Below are positions 47,701 through 56,714 of a stretch of 64,000 nucleotides of DNA, piece after piece (within the stretch, counting starts at the first letter, position 1; every line of letters begins with the position of its first letter). Below the pieces are notes generated by a model that had not been told where the DNA came from, made no database searches, and saw nothing but the letters and a program-made list of their open reading frames with translations. A program made the position numbers and the translations under genes. The DNA lies in contig NZ_JAVYJB010000003.1 of the NCBI RefSeq assembly GCF_032490495.1, positions 1-64,000 on the forward strand, read 5' to 3'. This DNA is from Pilosibacter fragilis (GTDB taxonomy: Bacteria; Bacillota; Clostridia; Lachnospirales; Lachnospiraceae).

Positions 47701-48741
47701 TTACATATGCATACAAAAAGCCGGGGATATTTCTTCCTCGACTGTCTCATGTTCCTGCTCACGGGCAGGCGGTTCCGACAATTGTTCGGCTTGCTGCCGT
47801 TCTTTTTCTTTTTTCTGCCGCATCCGTTCTTTTTGTGCTTCTGCCTGCGCCGGATCTCGCCATGCAATGCAACCGTCCAGATTTGCAAGCAGATGCTGTC
47901 TGGCGGTTGCGAACTCATCGCCATTCAGTCCAAGCCTGAGCAGCCAGGTGCGAAACGTGTATTTTTCATTGGTGGTCTGTGTTTTCTGACGGCTGGCACA
48001 GTTTTGGTTGAGTGCCTGAGCACCAATCGCCAGACAAAACTGGATGTACGCTTTGATCTTTCCTGCATGGAGCGTCCCGTTAAACAGGCGAAACTCCACC
48101 GTTCCTTTCTGAAAAACAGAATGAAGATTCAGACAGTGATACCGGCTGTCATCATAATGCTCGTAGCTGCGGCTTGGTCCGTCATACCAGATCCGTTCCA
48201 CGTCCTGCATGGAAGCCGGACGCCGACGATTGAGTTCTTCCAAAAATCTCTGATCCACCGGCCTGCACCAGCGGTGTTGGCGATCTACAGATACATTCAG
48301 TGCTTTATAGATTAGATCCTCTTTGGCAGCCATGATGTTGGTAATATTCCGCAGCTTTTTTGCATCAAAGGGAGAGGCGTCGATATGCACATGGATACCG
48401 CAGCTTTTATTTGTGATAGCTCCGTATTCTTTCAACTTCCGAATGATTTCCTGTATCGGTACGATATCCTCATAGGTACAGATTGGACTGACCATTTCTG
48501 TACGATATTCATTTCCCGCATTCACTCTCCGTCCATCTACTTTCCGCTGTGCTGTGATACTGGCATCACTCATAAACTTCCACTGCCGTCCCTGATTGTC
48601 GATGGCCGCATAGGTGTCATAGTAGGTTCCGACATAATGCGTCCGTGTTCCGAAATATTCTGCTGTTACCTCTGCCGCTTTTTCTCTTGTAATGCCGGTC
48701 ATTTCAATTTCAATCCCAAACCGCTGCTCCCTGAGATCCAT
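47701..48741 (-). CDS. Amidoligase family protein (COOH-NH2 ligase)
   Basis: A 346-residue protein of the putative amidoligase (glutamine-synthetase-like fold) family: FGIEIEMTGI near the N-terminus, EYRTEMVSPI, CGIHVHIDASPFD and TVEFRLFNGTLHAGKI with the expected Glu/His/Arg residues. The charged C-terminus (about 290-335) is a coiled coil. It is predicted to link a carboxylate to an amine using ATP, possibly on peptidoglycan or a protein of the transfer apparatus. ATG at 48741 follows GGAGGTG. It lies 15 bp after virB4 in the conjugation operon. Confidence 0.85.
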   Translation of the reverse strand: MDLREQRFGIEIEMTGITREKAAEVTAEYFGTRTHYVGTYYDTYAAIDNQGRQWKFMSDASITAQRKVDGRRVNAGNEYRTEMVSPICTYEDIVPIQEIIRKLKEYGAITNKSCGIHVHIDASPFDAKKLRNITNIMAAKEDLIYKALNVSVDRQHRWCRPVDQRFLEELNRRRPASMQDVERIWYDGPSRSYEHYDDSRYHCLNLHSVFQKGTVEFRLFNGTLHAGKIKAYIQFCLAIGAQALNQNCASRQKTQTTNEKYTFRTWLLRLGLNGDEFATARQHLLANLDGCIAWRDPAQAEAQKERMRQKKEKERQQAEQLSEPPAREQEHETVEEEISPAFCMHM

Positions 48742-48756
48742 AGGCCGTCACCTCCA

Positions 48757-50586
48757 TCAACGGCCACCGGCCTTTCCGAACAGTCTGGCCTTATGCTCCG
48801 GAGCAGTCACCATCAGGTTGTATCGTTCATTTCCGCATTTATACAGGCACACTCCACGCTGCGGATAGCGGATCAGATTATATTCACTTTCCTCCAACTG
48901 CAGGGTATCCGTATAAAATCTGGCATCAATACTTCCCGCATTGAACAGGAACTGGTGGGTGGGGATAGAGAACAGCGGCTTGGTATACTCTTTGACACCG
49001 TCCAGATTAAAGTCCTCCAGGTTCTGGCTGGCGATAATGACGGCAGAGTCTTTCTTCCGAACACGTTTCATAAAGTTGCGGACGTATTCCACTGCGGTCA
49101 GGTTGGTAAGGAACAAATAAAACTCATCCAAACTTGCTGCGGTGTTTCCCTCTGTCAGAAGTTCATTGCTCATAAAAGACAGCACATTGAAGAGCAGCGC
49201 ATTTTTCAAACTCCTGCTGGCCTGCAACAGCCCCTTGACGCCAAAGGTCACAAAGCTGGAATCGGTAATGTTGGTATGTCCGTTGAAGAATTTGCTCTCC
49301 GCACCCACACACATGGAATTGAGTCCCAGCAAAATACTCTGCAGCATTTCTGCGGTATAAAGCTGCCGTTTGCTCTCGTCAAACTCTTTATATTCCGCTT
49401 CCATGAACGCATACAGGTCAGACAGGATCGGGTAATCGTTGGAAGTCAATCTTCCGAAGTCCGTCTGATCTGTGATGTTCCATTTGGTATACAGCTTCTG
49501 GAGCATGATCTCGATCACATCAATCTCCCGGTCTGTAAAATCTTTATAGGTCCGGAAGAAATCTTTGAGAAAACTGATATGCTGCGATAAACGGGAACGG
49601 ATGCGGAATGTCTGCGGTGCATCCAAGTCCTCCGGGCTGCCGTTTTCATCCCAAGTTTTTGGCTCCAATGGGTTGATGATAAACTCGCCGCTCATCAGGT
49701 CAATGAAACAGCCGCCAAGATTGTTGGTGAGATCCTCATATTCCATTTCAGGATCGAGGGCACACACATGCATACCGGCTTCCCGCAGATTGGTCAGCAG
49801 GAGCTTCAGGAGATAGCTTTTTCCCTGACCGCTGTTGCCGAGAATCAGGATATTTGCATTCGTCTTGTCATCGGCACGGCGGTTAAAATCCACCAGCACA
49901 TTGCTGCCGAACTTGTCGCGCCCGATATAGAATCCCTGTGGATCGGTTTTGCCGGAATAATTGAACGGATACAGATTTGCCACGCTACTGGCGGGAAGCA
50001 CCCGTTCAAACTGATCGCGGAACAGGTTCCATCCGGTGGGCATGACGCACTGAAACCCCTGCTGCTGGCGAAGCATCAGCCGGTCGACATTCAGCTTGGA
50101 ACGGATAAGCTCAGTCAACACCTCTGTCTGGAGCAGTTTTAACTGATCAAAGTCATGGGCGCACAGTTCCAGATACACAGCCGTGTGCAGGAGCGGTTCC
50201 CGGTTGCGGTGCATCTGCGCTACGATCGTGGTCACGTCCTGCAGGTTGCTTTCCGCAAGCACCGTCTGCTGCAGATCGTTGGTGTTGCTCCGATCCATGC
50301 GGTTTTTATTGGCGGCATTGCTGATGATCTTCTTTTCTTCCACCGGGGTGACATGGCGGGTATAGATCCGCAAGGTAACGCCATCCTTCTCTCCGAGATG
50401 CGACAGGATAGCCTGTTCATCCGTTGCGGTTGGATACTCTCTGAGCGCCCACACACAGCGGTATGTGTTGCCGCAGATGAAATGGTCCGTTTCAAACTTA
50501 ATCACAGAAGGGGCGATCATGTCCAGAAATTCCTGAATCCGAACATCACCTTTCACTTCTGTGGCTGCAGTTTTTGCTTTCTTCAA
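48757..50586 (-). CDS. virB4: VirB4-family conjugation ATPase
   Basis: A 609-residue ATPase that powers assembly or substrate transfer of the type IV secretion channel. The N-terminal domain (1-240) is short for the family; the ATPase domain has Walker A LGNSGQGKSY (249-258) and later SLDEFYLFLTN at the Walker B position, then VIIASQNLEDF. The start is TTG at 50586 with GGAGG 7 bases upstream. The 199-aa gene upstream looks like a related N-terminal domain encoded separately. Confidence 0.93.
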   Translation of the reverse strand: MKKAKTAATEVKGDVRIQEFLDMIAPSVIKFETDHFICGNTYRCVWALREYPTATDEQAILSHLGEKDGVTLRIYTRHVTPVEEKKIISNAANKNRMDRSNTNDLQQTVLAESNLQDVTTIVAQMHRNREPLLHTAVYLELCAHDFDQLKLLQTEVLTELIRSKLNVDRLMLRQQQGFQCVMPTGWNLFRDQFERVLPASSVANLYPFNYSGKTDPQGFYIGRDKFGSNVLVDFNRRADDKTNANILILGNSGQGKSYLLKLLLTNLREAGMHVCALDPEMEYEDLTNNLGGCFIDLMSGEFIINPLEPKTWDENGSPEDLDAPQTFRIRSRLSQHISFLKDFFRTYKDFTDREIDVIEIMLQKLYTKWNITDQTDFGRLTSNDYPILSDLYAFMEAEYKEFDESKRQLYTAEMLQSILLGLNSMCVGAESKFFNGHTNITDSSFVTFGVKGLLQASRSLKNALLFNVLSFMSNELLTEGNTAASLDEFYLFLTNLTAVEYVRNFMKRVRKKDSAVIIASQNLEDFNLDGVKEYTKPLFSIPTHQFLFNAGSIDARFYTDTLQLEESEYNLIRYPQRGVCLYKCGNERYNLMVTAPEHKARLFGKAGGR

Positions 50587-50621
50587 AGGGACACCTCCTG
50601 TTCCTGCCTGTTTTCAGGCAT

Positions 50622-50654
50622 AAAAAATACGCCGGATACCGTAATATCCGACGC
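50622..50654 (-). terminator. Terminator after the metallophosphoesterase gene
   Basis: GCGTCGGATA-ttacgg-TATCCGGCGT followed by ATTTTTT on the minus strand, upstream of virB4. Confidence 0.75.
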
Positions 50655-50712
50655 ACTTACTCATTCTTCTGTTTCATATGCTCTGCATGAGAACCTCTGC
50701 GGATTTTGTCTG

Positions 50713-51423
50713 TTATATCTCGCTTTGTTCTTCACAAAATATAGATACGTTCTCAAACAGAATCTCCAGCCGGTCAATCTTCTTCTCTGTGTGATAATGC
50801 CCACAATACCACTTTTCATATTTTAATCTGTCCTCAATCCTGTCCAACCATTCTTCCGTAGATTTATCTACCTTACTCTGGTCAATCCCCGCCAGAAACA
50901 CCTCTATTGGTTCATATTTTAATGGTGTAGTATGGCTTAGAACCACACCCACTTTCCAATTCAGCCTATCTAACTGACTCTCCACATACTGCTTGATTTC
51001 TTCAGAAGGCTGTTCATCCGGCCACCAGCCATACCCATATATGAGCCTTACCATCTTATCAATGCTGTATGCCCCGCCTATGACGATAGCCTTCTTTCCA
51101 TCTAAGTCAAATATTTCCCCGTCTTTTGCAAATAACAGACTCGGATATTCCTTCTCATAATACACCACACCGCCATGCCAACGCTTTTCTTGATAACTGT
51201 CTATAGTCCATGGTCTGCGCTCATGATTCCCGTGGATTGCAAAAATCGTTACCGGCAGGGACTCTAAATACTCTTTCTTTATCTGGTCGCGGAGACCGCC
51301 GCTGAAATTGATTCCGGCATCTCCAAGGATAATCATCACGTCATCTTTGCCGGTTCCATACCGGCGGCAAAAATTTTCTATTCTCTCAAACTGCCCATGC
51401 GTATCCCCCGTTATATAAATCAT
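50713..51423 (-). CDS. Calcineurin-like metallophosphoesterase
   Basis: A 236-residue enzyme with all metal-binding blocks: YITGDTHGQ, ILGDAGINF, IHGNHERRP, VLSHTTPL and GHYHTEK. It should hydrolyse a phosphoester, protein or nucleotide, in the cytoplasm. ATG at 51423 follows AAGGAAG. The gene stands between the VirB4-like N-domain gene and virB4, with its own terminator, so it looks inserted into the transfer operon. Serine/threonine phosphatase-like activity is possible; the substrate is unknown. Confidence 0.85.
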   Translation of the reverse strand: MIYITGDTHGQFERIENFCRRYGTGKDDVMIILGDAGINFSGGLRDQIKKEYLESLPVTIFAIHGNHERRPWTIDSYQEKRWHGGVVYYEKEYPSLLFAKDGEIFDLDGKKAIVIGGAYSIDKMVRLIYGYGWWPDEQPSEEIKQYVESQLDRLNWKVGVVLSHTTPLKYEPIEVFLAGIDQSKVDKSTEEWLDRIEDRLKYEKWYCGHYHTEKKIDRLEILFENVSIFCEEQSEI

Positions 51424-51515
51424 GCAATCTTCCTTTCTGTATCCGCTATTTTTCAGACATTCTCATTATACCATGATGTAGCAGAGAAGGGTAGAAAAAC
51501 AGGCGTTCCCCAGCT

Positions 51516-52115
51516 TTAATCTTCCGGTATGATCCAGCGTTCTCCGTCAAAATCTTCAAACTTTTCTGTGGTCACATTCTGCTCATAATACACAGCCAGC
51601 AAACGTTTGATATCTTCCTTATCTGCCCGTTTGACAGAGAATCCCTGTTCTTTCAGGGACTTTTCAATACGGGACAGGTAGGGGAACACCTCCGATTCTT
51701 TTTCATCTTTTAAGCGGATCAGGATCAGGAATTCACGGGCTGTTGCCATCTGTACCTGTATCCGATCCAGATGGTTCTGATCTTTTTCCAGCAATTTTCG
51801 GATCACCGGATTATCTTCCTGCTCCATGCGCATTTTCAGGAACTGCTTATTGTTTTCAAAGCTCTCCCTGCTGTTTAAACACAGCATCTCGATCTCCGCC
51901 ACGCCTTTCAATACAGTCATCAGCGCATAGATCCTTGCGCCGATACTCGCTTCGGAAAGCACAGAGATGTTGGATGGCTTCACAATGAAATAAACCAGTT
52001 CCCCCTGCCCATAGGTGACCAAACTGTAGTCGGTAACCGCTTTTGCCCCGATCAGCTGGCGGGTGGAAGCACGCTGCTTTGCTTCCTTTTTTTCTGATAT
52101 TTTCTTTTTCTTCAT
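51516..52115 (-). CDS. VirB4 N-terminal-domain-like conjugation protein
   Basis: A 199-residue protein (MKKKKISEKKEAKQRAS ... GERWIIPED) found between PrgI and VirB4 genes in this ICE type. The core YGQGELVYFIVKPSNISVL and LIRLKDEKESEVFPYLSRIE resembles the N-terminal domain of VirB4/TraE ATPases. It has no ATPase motifs and no membrane segment. ATG at 52115 follows GGAGGT; it overlaps the prgI stop. Probably a structural partner of VirB4 at the inner membrane. Confidence 0.7.
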   Translation of the reverse strand: MKKKKISEKKEAKQRASTRQLIGAKAVTDYSLVTYGQGELVYFIVKPSNISVLSEASIGARIYALMTVLKGVAEIEMLCLNSRESFENNKQFLKMRMEQEDNPVIRKLLEKDQNHLDRIQVQMATAREFLILIRLKDEKESEVFPYLSRIEKSLKEQGFSVKRADKEDIKRLLAVYYEQNVTTEKFEDFDGERWIIPED

Positions 52116-52375
52116 TCGGTATACCTCCATTCATAGAGCTGCTGGCGGGTAAAAAAGAACGCACACGCATAGCAGATAAAATCCAGAATACTGGTGTCCT
52201 CAAAGCGGATTGTCAGAAACGCATAGACTGCCGTCAGCACAATGGGAGGGAAAAAGCCTGCCTGTGTTAAAAATAAAATGGAGACCACTGCGCAGGCTCC
52301 GATGATTCCGATATCCTTCAGCTGCCAAAGCCACAGAGTCGCTTTGGACTTCAGATTGTCAGGGTAAATGTACAA
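52112..52375 (-). CDS. prgI: PrgI family (VirB3-like) membrane protein
   Basis: An 87-residue protein with two adjacent transmembrane segments (about 23-55, IGIIGACAVVSILFL and IVLTAVYAFLTI), preceded by MYIYPDNLKSKATLW, as in PrgI/VirB3 proteins. It anchors VirB4 to the channel. The start codon is TTG at 52375 with GGAGG 7 bases upstream. Its stop overlaps the start of the next gene. Confidence 0.85.
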   Translation of the reverse strand: MYIYPDNLKSKATLWLWQLKDIGIIGACAVVSILFLTQAGFFPPIVLTAVYAFLTIRFEDTSILDFICYACAFFFTRQQLYEWRYTE

Positions 52376-52391
52376 AGGCTCACCTCCAAAT

Positions 52392-52424
52392 AAAAATACC
52401 GCCGGTTTTTCAGCTGTCCGGCGG
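52392..52424 (-). terminator. Terminator upstream of prgI
   Basis: CCGCCGG...CCGGCGG (7-bp perfect stem) followed by TATTTTT on the minus strand, after the RHH gene. Confidence 0.65.
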
Positions 52425-52457
52425 CTTTAGAATCCGTTATTCTGTTTTTTCTTCTGA

Positions 52458-52766
52458 TTATTCCGGTGCTTCTTCCTCATTTTTTTCTGCATCCTGCAGT
52501 GCCTGCTCGATTAAGGTGATCACAAAATCTTTCTGGCTCTGTCCGGTCTTTTTCAGGTGTTCCTTAATCCGTGTGAACAGTTCCTCCGATACCTGAAATG
52601 CCAGTGTCCTTGTCCCGTTTGCCATTGCTTTTCCTCCTTCGAAATGTTCTTTCAGTATCCTCTCGACATATTGGCTGAGTGTCAGTTCCAGCTGTTCTTT
52701 TTCAGAACATACCTGCGTGTATAATGTTTCCGGTATCATTGCACACAGGTTTTTTCGTTTTTCCAT
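52458..52766 (-). CDS. Protein with two tandem ribbon-helix-helix-like segments
   Basis: A 102-residue protein. The first half (KNLCAMIPETLYTQVCSEKE, LTLSQYVERILKEHFEGG) and the second half (TRTLAFQVSEELFTRIKEHL, QSQKDFVITLIEQALQDAEK) each fit a strand-helix-helix pattern, so it may be a single-chain RHH dimer. It likely binds DNA as a regulator. ATG at 52766 follows AAAGGAG. A second ATG before the second half (MANGTRTLAF) has AAGGAGG upstream of it and could make a half-length product. Confidence 0.7.
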   Translation of the reverse strand: MEKRKNLCAMIPETLYTQVCSEKEQLELTLSQYVERILKEHFEGGKAMANGTRTLAFQVSEELFTRIKEHLKKTGQSQKDFVITLIEQALQDAEKNEEEAPE

Positions 52767-52891
52767 ACGGTAAACTCCTTTCTCTTTTCATTCTGTGTAA
52801 GCCAAGTATATCGGGAATGTTATGGAATAGCTATGACCATATCTGACAAGGATTAAGCGAAAAGTAAAGCAGAAGCACCAATGTTACATAG

Positions 52892-54919
52892 TCATTCCTC
52901 CTGATTCCGGCACAAAAAATAAGCGATGCCACGCAGAACAAAGTCCACACATGGAATCGCCACACTGTTTCCAAGAGCCTTATATCTGGCGCTGTCTGAA
53001 GCCCCCGGCATATCGGTCCATCCATCCGGAAATCCCTGCAGACGTTCGCATTCAAGGGGTGTCAGCCTGCGGATCAACCGACGCTCTGCTGGATTTTCTC
53101 CTGACATTGCCACCAGATTTTCACTGCCCCCGCCATGATCTCCGCCGCTGGCACGGAGTGTTGTGCATCCTTCCGCATAGGCTCCGTACTGGGATTGTCC
53201 GAAAATATCCGGCTGACACACAAGATCAGTGGCGTCTTTATGCTGTCGGGCGCTTTGAGTGGATACCACCTCATTTTCAACCAGTTCATCGCTTCGCTGC
53301 CGGCTGAACACAGCATGCCGGTCCATACCGGTCAATGTATAACTGATGTCCGGCTGGCACCCCAGACCGTTCCCGCCGTTTTGTACTTCTCTGTCGATAA
53401 TATTTCCGGCAATGCAATAGCTTTGCGGATCGTCTGAAATCAAAGGCACGTTATTGCCGCCCGTTCCATACCGTGCGGACATCGTAGGCGCTACTGCATG
53501 AGGACCGGTATAGCGGGAATCAATGCCGTGATTTTCAAACAGTATCGGCTGGTTATTTCCGCTGGTTCCGGCTGCTTCGGTAATTGTAGGACAGATTCCG
53601 GTTCCGATTTCCGCACCGCCTTGCCCACTTGCAAGTACAAGCGGTTGGTATCCATGTTCCTGTTCCTGAAGCGTTCCCGTAACTGCTTCTGATAGATGCA
53701 TTTCACTTTCTCCCTGATCATTCAAGCACAGAATTGATGGCGCTGTACCGGTTTTCAGGGTAGGGGAACGCTCGGATTGATAGCCGATCCCTCCGGCTTC
53801 CGCGCTTGCATTACCACAAAATCCCGCTGTTAAAACACAGGGGTATCCCTGACCGGCCTGTCCTCCGCCGCCTGTCAGGGAAGTATGAACATCCGGTGTC
53901 AGGAAACAATCCCCGTTTCCTTTTGTCACAACTCCGGAAACTGCTGTCTGTTCGGCAACCAATGGGGGATGACCACTCATTCCTGCTCGGAGTGTAGCGG
54001 TAAAGCCTTCGGTTATGTCCATCCGCTCACCGCCTTGATCGTTCAGGCATAAAACTTGCTCTGCATTTTCCTGTTCTTTTTTCTGAATATATCCATGTCC
54101 GCCTCCTTCGCCTCCATACAATGCCGGCCAAACAGTATCTTCTGAAAAAATGCGGCGGCTCTGTACATCCCAGGGAGTCAGGCAAGTTCCGCCTGTATGA
54201 TCAGTGCCTTGCGAAGCTGTTCCGGCAGTTCCTTGCCCCGCGCTTTGGCTCTCCGAAGAATCCCCAAACAGGCGGTCTTGCTCAAATAATATTTGGGGTG
54301 CGGTGTGTCCTCCAAAATCTGCGACAAGGAAGATACGACGGCGACGCTGGGCGACTCCCCAGTATTGAGCGTCCAGGACTCGCCAAGCCAGACTGAACCG
54401 ATCTCCCAGTATGGTAGCCCCAGCAGGTTCCCAGCGCCCGGTGTCAGGTCGAGGCACATGACAGGCACTGTCCTTAATGCGGACAATTTCCTCGATGACC
54501 GCACGGAAGTCCTCACCCTGTGCGGAACTGAAGGCTCCCGGCACATTTTCCCAAACGAGGTATCGAGGTCGAACAAGGTGATCTGGTAATCCTCGGTTTT
54601 CATCTGCATTCCTCATCTCCTTTACAATCCGAACCTGTTCCATAAATAAGCCGGAGCGTTCTCCGGCAAGCCCGCGCCGCTGTCCGGCAACCGACAGATC
54701 CTGACATGGACTGCCCCCGCAGATAACATCCACAAGGGGAAGCGTCTTGCCGTTCAGCTTTGTAATATCGCCTGTATGCTGCATCTGTGGAAAACGGAGT
54801 TTTGTTACCTGAATGGGAAAGGCTTCAATCTCGCTTGCCCAAACGGGTATGATTCCATTATGGATTGCGGCAAGCGGGAAGCCGCCGATTCCATCAAACA
54901 GGCTTCCCATTGTCATCAT
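52892..54919 (-). CDS. DNA (cytosine-5) methyltransferase with expanded repetitive recognition region
   Basis: A 675-residue enzyme. Motif I SLFDGIGGFP (6-15), motif IV GGSPCQDLS with catalytic Cys72, motif VI WENVPG (123-128), motif VIII AQRRRRIFLV (190-199), motif IX near RRLTPLECERLQGFP (617-631) and motif X ALGNSVAIP (648-656). Between VIII and IX are about 410 residues, far longer than usual, built from about eight short repeats of the type T-L-x(n)-G-x(n)-P-L-V. ATG at 54919 has GGAG 8 bases upstream and overlaps the preceding stop. No endonuclease lies next to it, so it probably protects the ICE from restriction. Confidence 0.9.
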   Translation of the reverse strand: MMTMGSLFDGIGGFPLAAIHNGIIPVWASEIEAFPIQVTKLRFPQMQHTGDITKLNGKTLPLVDVICGGSPCQDLSVAGQRRGLAGERSGLFMEQVRIVKEMRNADENRGLPDHLVRPRYLVWENVPGAFSSAQGEDFRAVIEEIVRIKDSACHVPRPDTGRWEPAGATILGDRFSLAWRVLDAQYWGVAQRRRRIFLVADFGGHTAPQILFEQDRLFGDSSESQSAGQGTAGTASQGTDHTGGTCLTPWDVQSRRIFSEDTVWPALYGGEGGGHGYIQKKEQENAEQVLCLNDQGGERMDITEGFTATLRAGMSGHPPLVAEQTAVSGVVTKGNGDCFLTPDVHTSLTGGGGQAGQGYPCVLTAGFCGNASAEAGGIGYQSERSPTLKTGTAPSILCLNDQGESEMHLSEAVTGTLQEQEHGYQPLVLASGQGGAEIGTGICPTITEAAGTSGNNQPILFENHGIDSRYTGPHAVAPTMSARYGTGGNNVPLISDDPQSYCIAGNIIDREVQNGGNGLGCQPDISYTLTGMDRHAVFSRQRSDELVENEVVSTQSARQHKDATDLVCQPDIFGQSQYGAYAEGCTTLRASGGDHGGGSENLVAMSGENPAERRLIRRLTPLECERLQGFPDGWTDMPGASDSARYKALGNSVAIPCVDFVLRGIAYFLCRNQEE

Positions 54920-55281
54920 CAGACCATCTCCATAGAACGATCCGGTACTTCTTGAGCAAGCAGTTCTTCCGCTCGGATCTGTTTGACCGGGATGCCCCAT
55001 TCTTTTGCAGCATCCAATTCCGCCTGCATCCCATGTGAAATGAAATCCCCGCATACCCACAGTTCATCACATGCTCTCAAAACACGAAGTCCCATTTGAA
55101 TTCCGGCAGTTCGTTCATCCGGAATCCTGTCATCCAAAATCTGCGGATATAACAGATGTACCGCAAGCGGTGTGGCGCCTTGCGATACCGCAAAGCGACA
55201 GGCGGCTTTCGCAAATTCCACATTGGATTGAATATCTCCCGCGTAAGGGGAAGCGATATATACCAATCTGCTTTCTTTCAC
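54919..55281 (-). CDS. DUF7768/DUF4406-like nucleoside-deoxyribosyltransferase-fold protein
   Basis: A 120-residue protein with LVYIASPYAGDIQSN at the N-terminus and DELWVCGDFISHGMQAELDA, typical of small nucleoside 2-deoxyribosyltransferase-like (DUF4406/DUF7768) proteins of phages and ICEs. It may act on a nucleotide or modified base. Its stop overlaps the methyltransferase start, so the two are coupled. Start ATG at 55281 follows AAGGGGG. Confidence 0.75.
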   Translation of the reverse strand: MKESRLVYIASPYAGDIQSNVEFAKAACRFAVSQGATPLAVHLLYPQILDDRIPDERTAGIQMGLRVLRACDELWVCGDFISHGMQAELDAAKEWGIPVKQIRAEELLAQEVPDRSMEMV

Positions 55282-55296
55282 CGAGAATCCCCCTTT

Positions 55297-56199
55297 CTAT
55301 TTTGCTACTGTCTGTACAATGGTTCTGGTCAGGTTCACGGCTCCCTGTGCCGCATAGACCGCACCCATGATATTTGCTCTGGTTCCTGTATCCAATCCGA
55401 ACTGACCTGCAATGCGGGGGATTTCTCCGGCCGACAGCATCAGCCCAAGACCTAACAGGGCATGGTCCTTGACCACCATCAGCCCTGCGATCAATACCGT
55501 GGCCTGCAGGAATGTGGTCAGGCACAACCCGATCACCTGTTTGCACCATCCGGTAAACCCGTCAATGTATCCTCTTGGCACACTGAACATATAAAGGCTT
55601 CCTACCGCAATCTGGATGAGTAAGATACCGCCTCTCTTTAGATTGGCAAAAAAGACCTTGATTACGGCATAGCCCATCAGGATTAAAATAAAGATCATCA
55701 GGATCGGACTGGTGATACTGTTTAAGCCGCCAAACACGCCTGCGCCAATAGCATCTTCCCATGTCCCCGCATCCTGCAGGGATGCAATGATTTCAGACGC
55801 AACCGTTCCGAAATCTTTTCCCAGTCCGGTGATGCCCGCAGTGAAACTTCCCTGCAGGGACACGCAAAGCTGGTACAGCTCCACCGGCACAACCGTAAAC
55901 AGGCTGACCGCCATAAATCCTTTGATTGCATTTAATGCGGTTTCCCGTATACTGCCTCGACCGTTTTGACACTCAATCCCACATTCAAACGCTGCCACCA
56001 CCAGTCCGGTCACATATAGCGCCCAAGCCAGATAGGAAAAAAACAGCACTACAGACTGTACCCATGTCATTTCGAATAGATCGGCGCCCATGTTTCCCAT
56101 CTGCATAAAAAAATCACCGAGAAAACCTACGATTTGCCCGTAGATCCAGTCGATGATCTGTCCTAATACCGTGTCTGCTACGAAATCCCATATAAACAC
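55297..56199 (-). CDS. TrbL/VirB6-like channel protein (DUF6045 type)
   Basis: A 300-residue polytopic membrane protein with about six hydrophobic segments (for example VVLFFSYLAWALYVTGLVV and ILMIFILILMGYAVIKVFF). A C-terminal soluble tail follows (GTRANIMGAVYAAQGAVNL). It matches the TrbL/VirB6-like proteins of Firmicutes ICEs, which line the inner-membrane channel. The start is GTG at 56199; GGAGG is 12 bases upstream, a wide spacing. Confidence 0.8.
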   Translation of the reverse strand: MFIWDFVADTVLGQIIDWIYGQIVGFLGDFFMQMGNMGADLFEMTWVQSVVLFFSYLAWALYVTGLVVAAFECGIECQNGRGSIRETALNAIKGFMAVSLFTVVPVELYQLCVSLQGSFTAGITGLGKDFGTVASEIIASLQDAGTWEDAIGAGVFGGLNSITSPILMIFILILMGYAVIKVFFANLKRGGILLIQIAVGSLYMFSVPRGYIDGFTGWCKQVIGLCLTTFLQATVLIAGLMVVKDHALLGLGLMLSAGEIPRIAGQFGLDTGTRANIMGAVYAAQGAVNLTRTIVQTVAK

Positions 56200-56238
56200 T
56201 TGATAATCGCACCTCCTTTCTCAGGCAATAGTCCGGCT

Positions 56239-56694
56239 TTACATCACCGGACCGTTCATACCAGTTTGAGGTTTTTCACACATTTCCTGCGTTTCTTCAT
56301 CTGCCATGATTCTAAAGGCATTCACACATTCTTCCGTGGAAATGTACTGTGGTTCGGATAACGCAAGAATGGTACCCGCGATTTTCTGTGTTGTGGGATT
56401 TTGATCTTCTTTCAACAGCTGTTCCAGTTCCTTCTTTGTCAGCTCCCGGTCTGTCTCTGCGTCAAACCCTGCGATTCTCACAGAGTATCCGTCCACTGAT
56501 TCCGGAAAAACCACACCATCCTGTACCGGCTTCGGCTCGAACATAAGGAGCATATAAACTTCCGATCCAGGAGGATTGGAAACACCGATTCCTCCTGGTC
56601 CGGGGCCAATATTACAAAGCCCTTCGCTCTTTTCTTCGATTTGCTGTCTGAGAGACAGCATGGGATTCAACCCCGTTGTTTCTTTTCTGTCCAT
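56239..56694 (-). CDS. Unknown 151-aa ICE protein
   Basis: The protein begins MDRKETTGLNPMLSLRQQIE and contains a Gly/Pro-rich stretch (CNIGPGPGGIGVSNPPGSE), then a helical region (RELTKKELEQLLKEDQN). No signal or membrane segment. Start ATG at 56694 follows GGAGGA. Part of the operon TrbL-like, 151 aa, 143 aa, 215 aa. Family not recognised. Confidence 0.6.
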   Translation of the reverse strand: MDRKETTGLNPMLSLRQQIEEKSEGLCNIGPGPGGIGVSNPPGSEVYMLLMFEPKPVQDGVVFPESVDGYSVRIAGFDAETDRELTKKELEQLLKEDQNPTTQKIAGTILALSEPQYISTEECVNAFRIMADEETQEMCEKPQTGMNGPVM

Positions 56695-56714
56695 ACTTAA
56701 TTCCTCCGTTTCTT

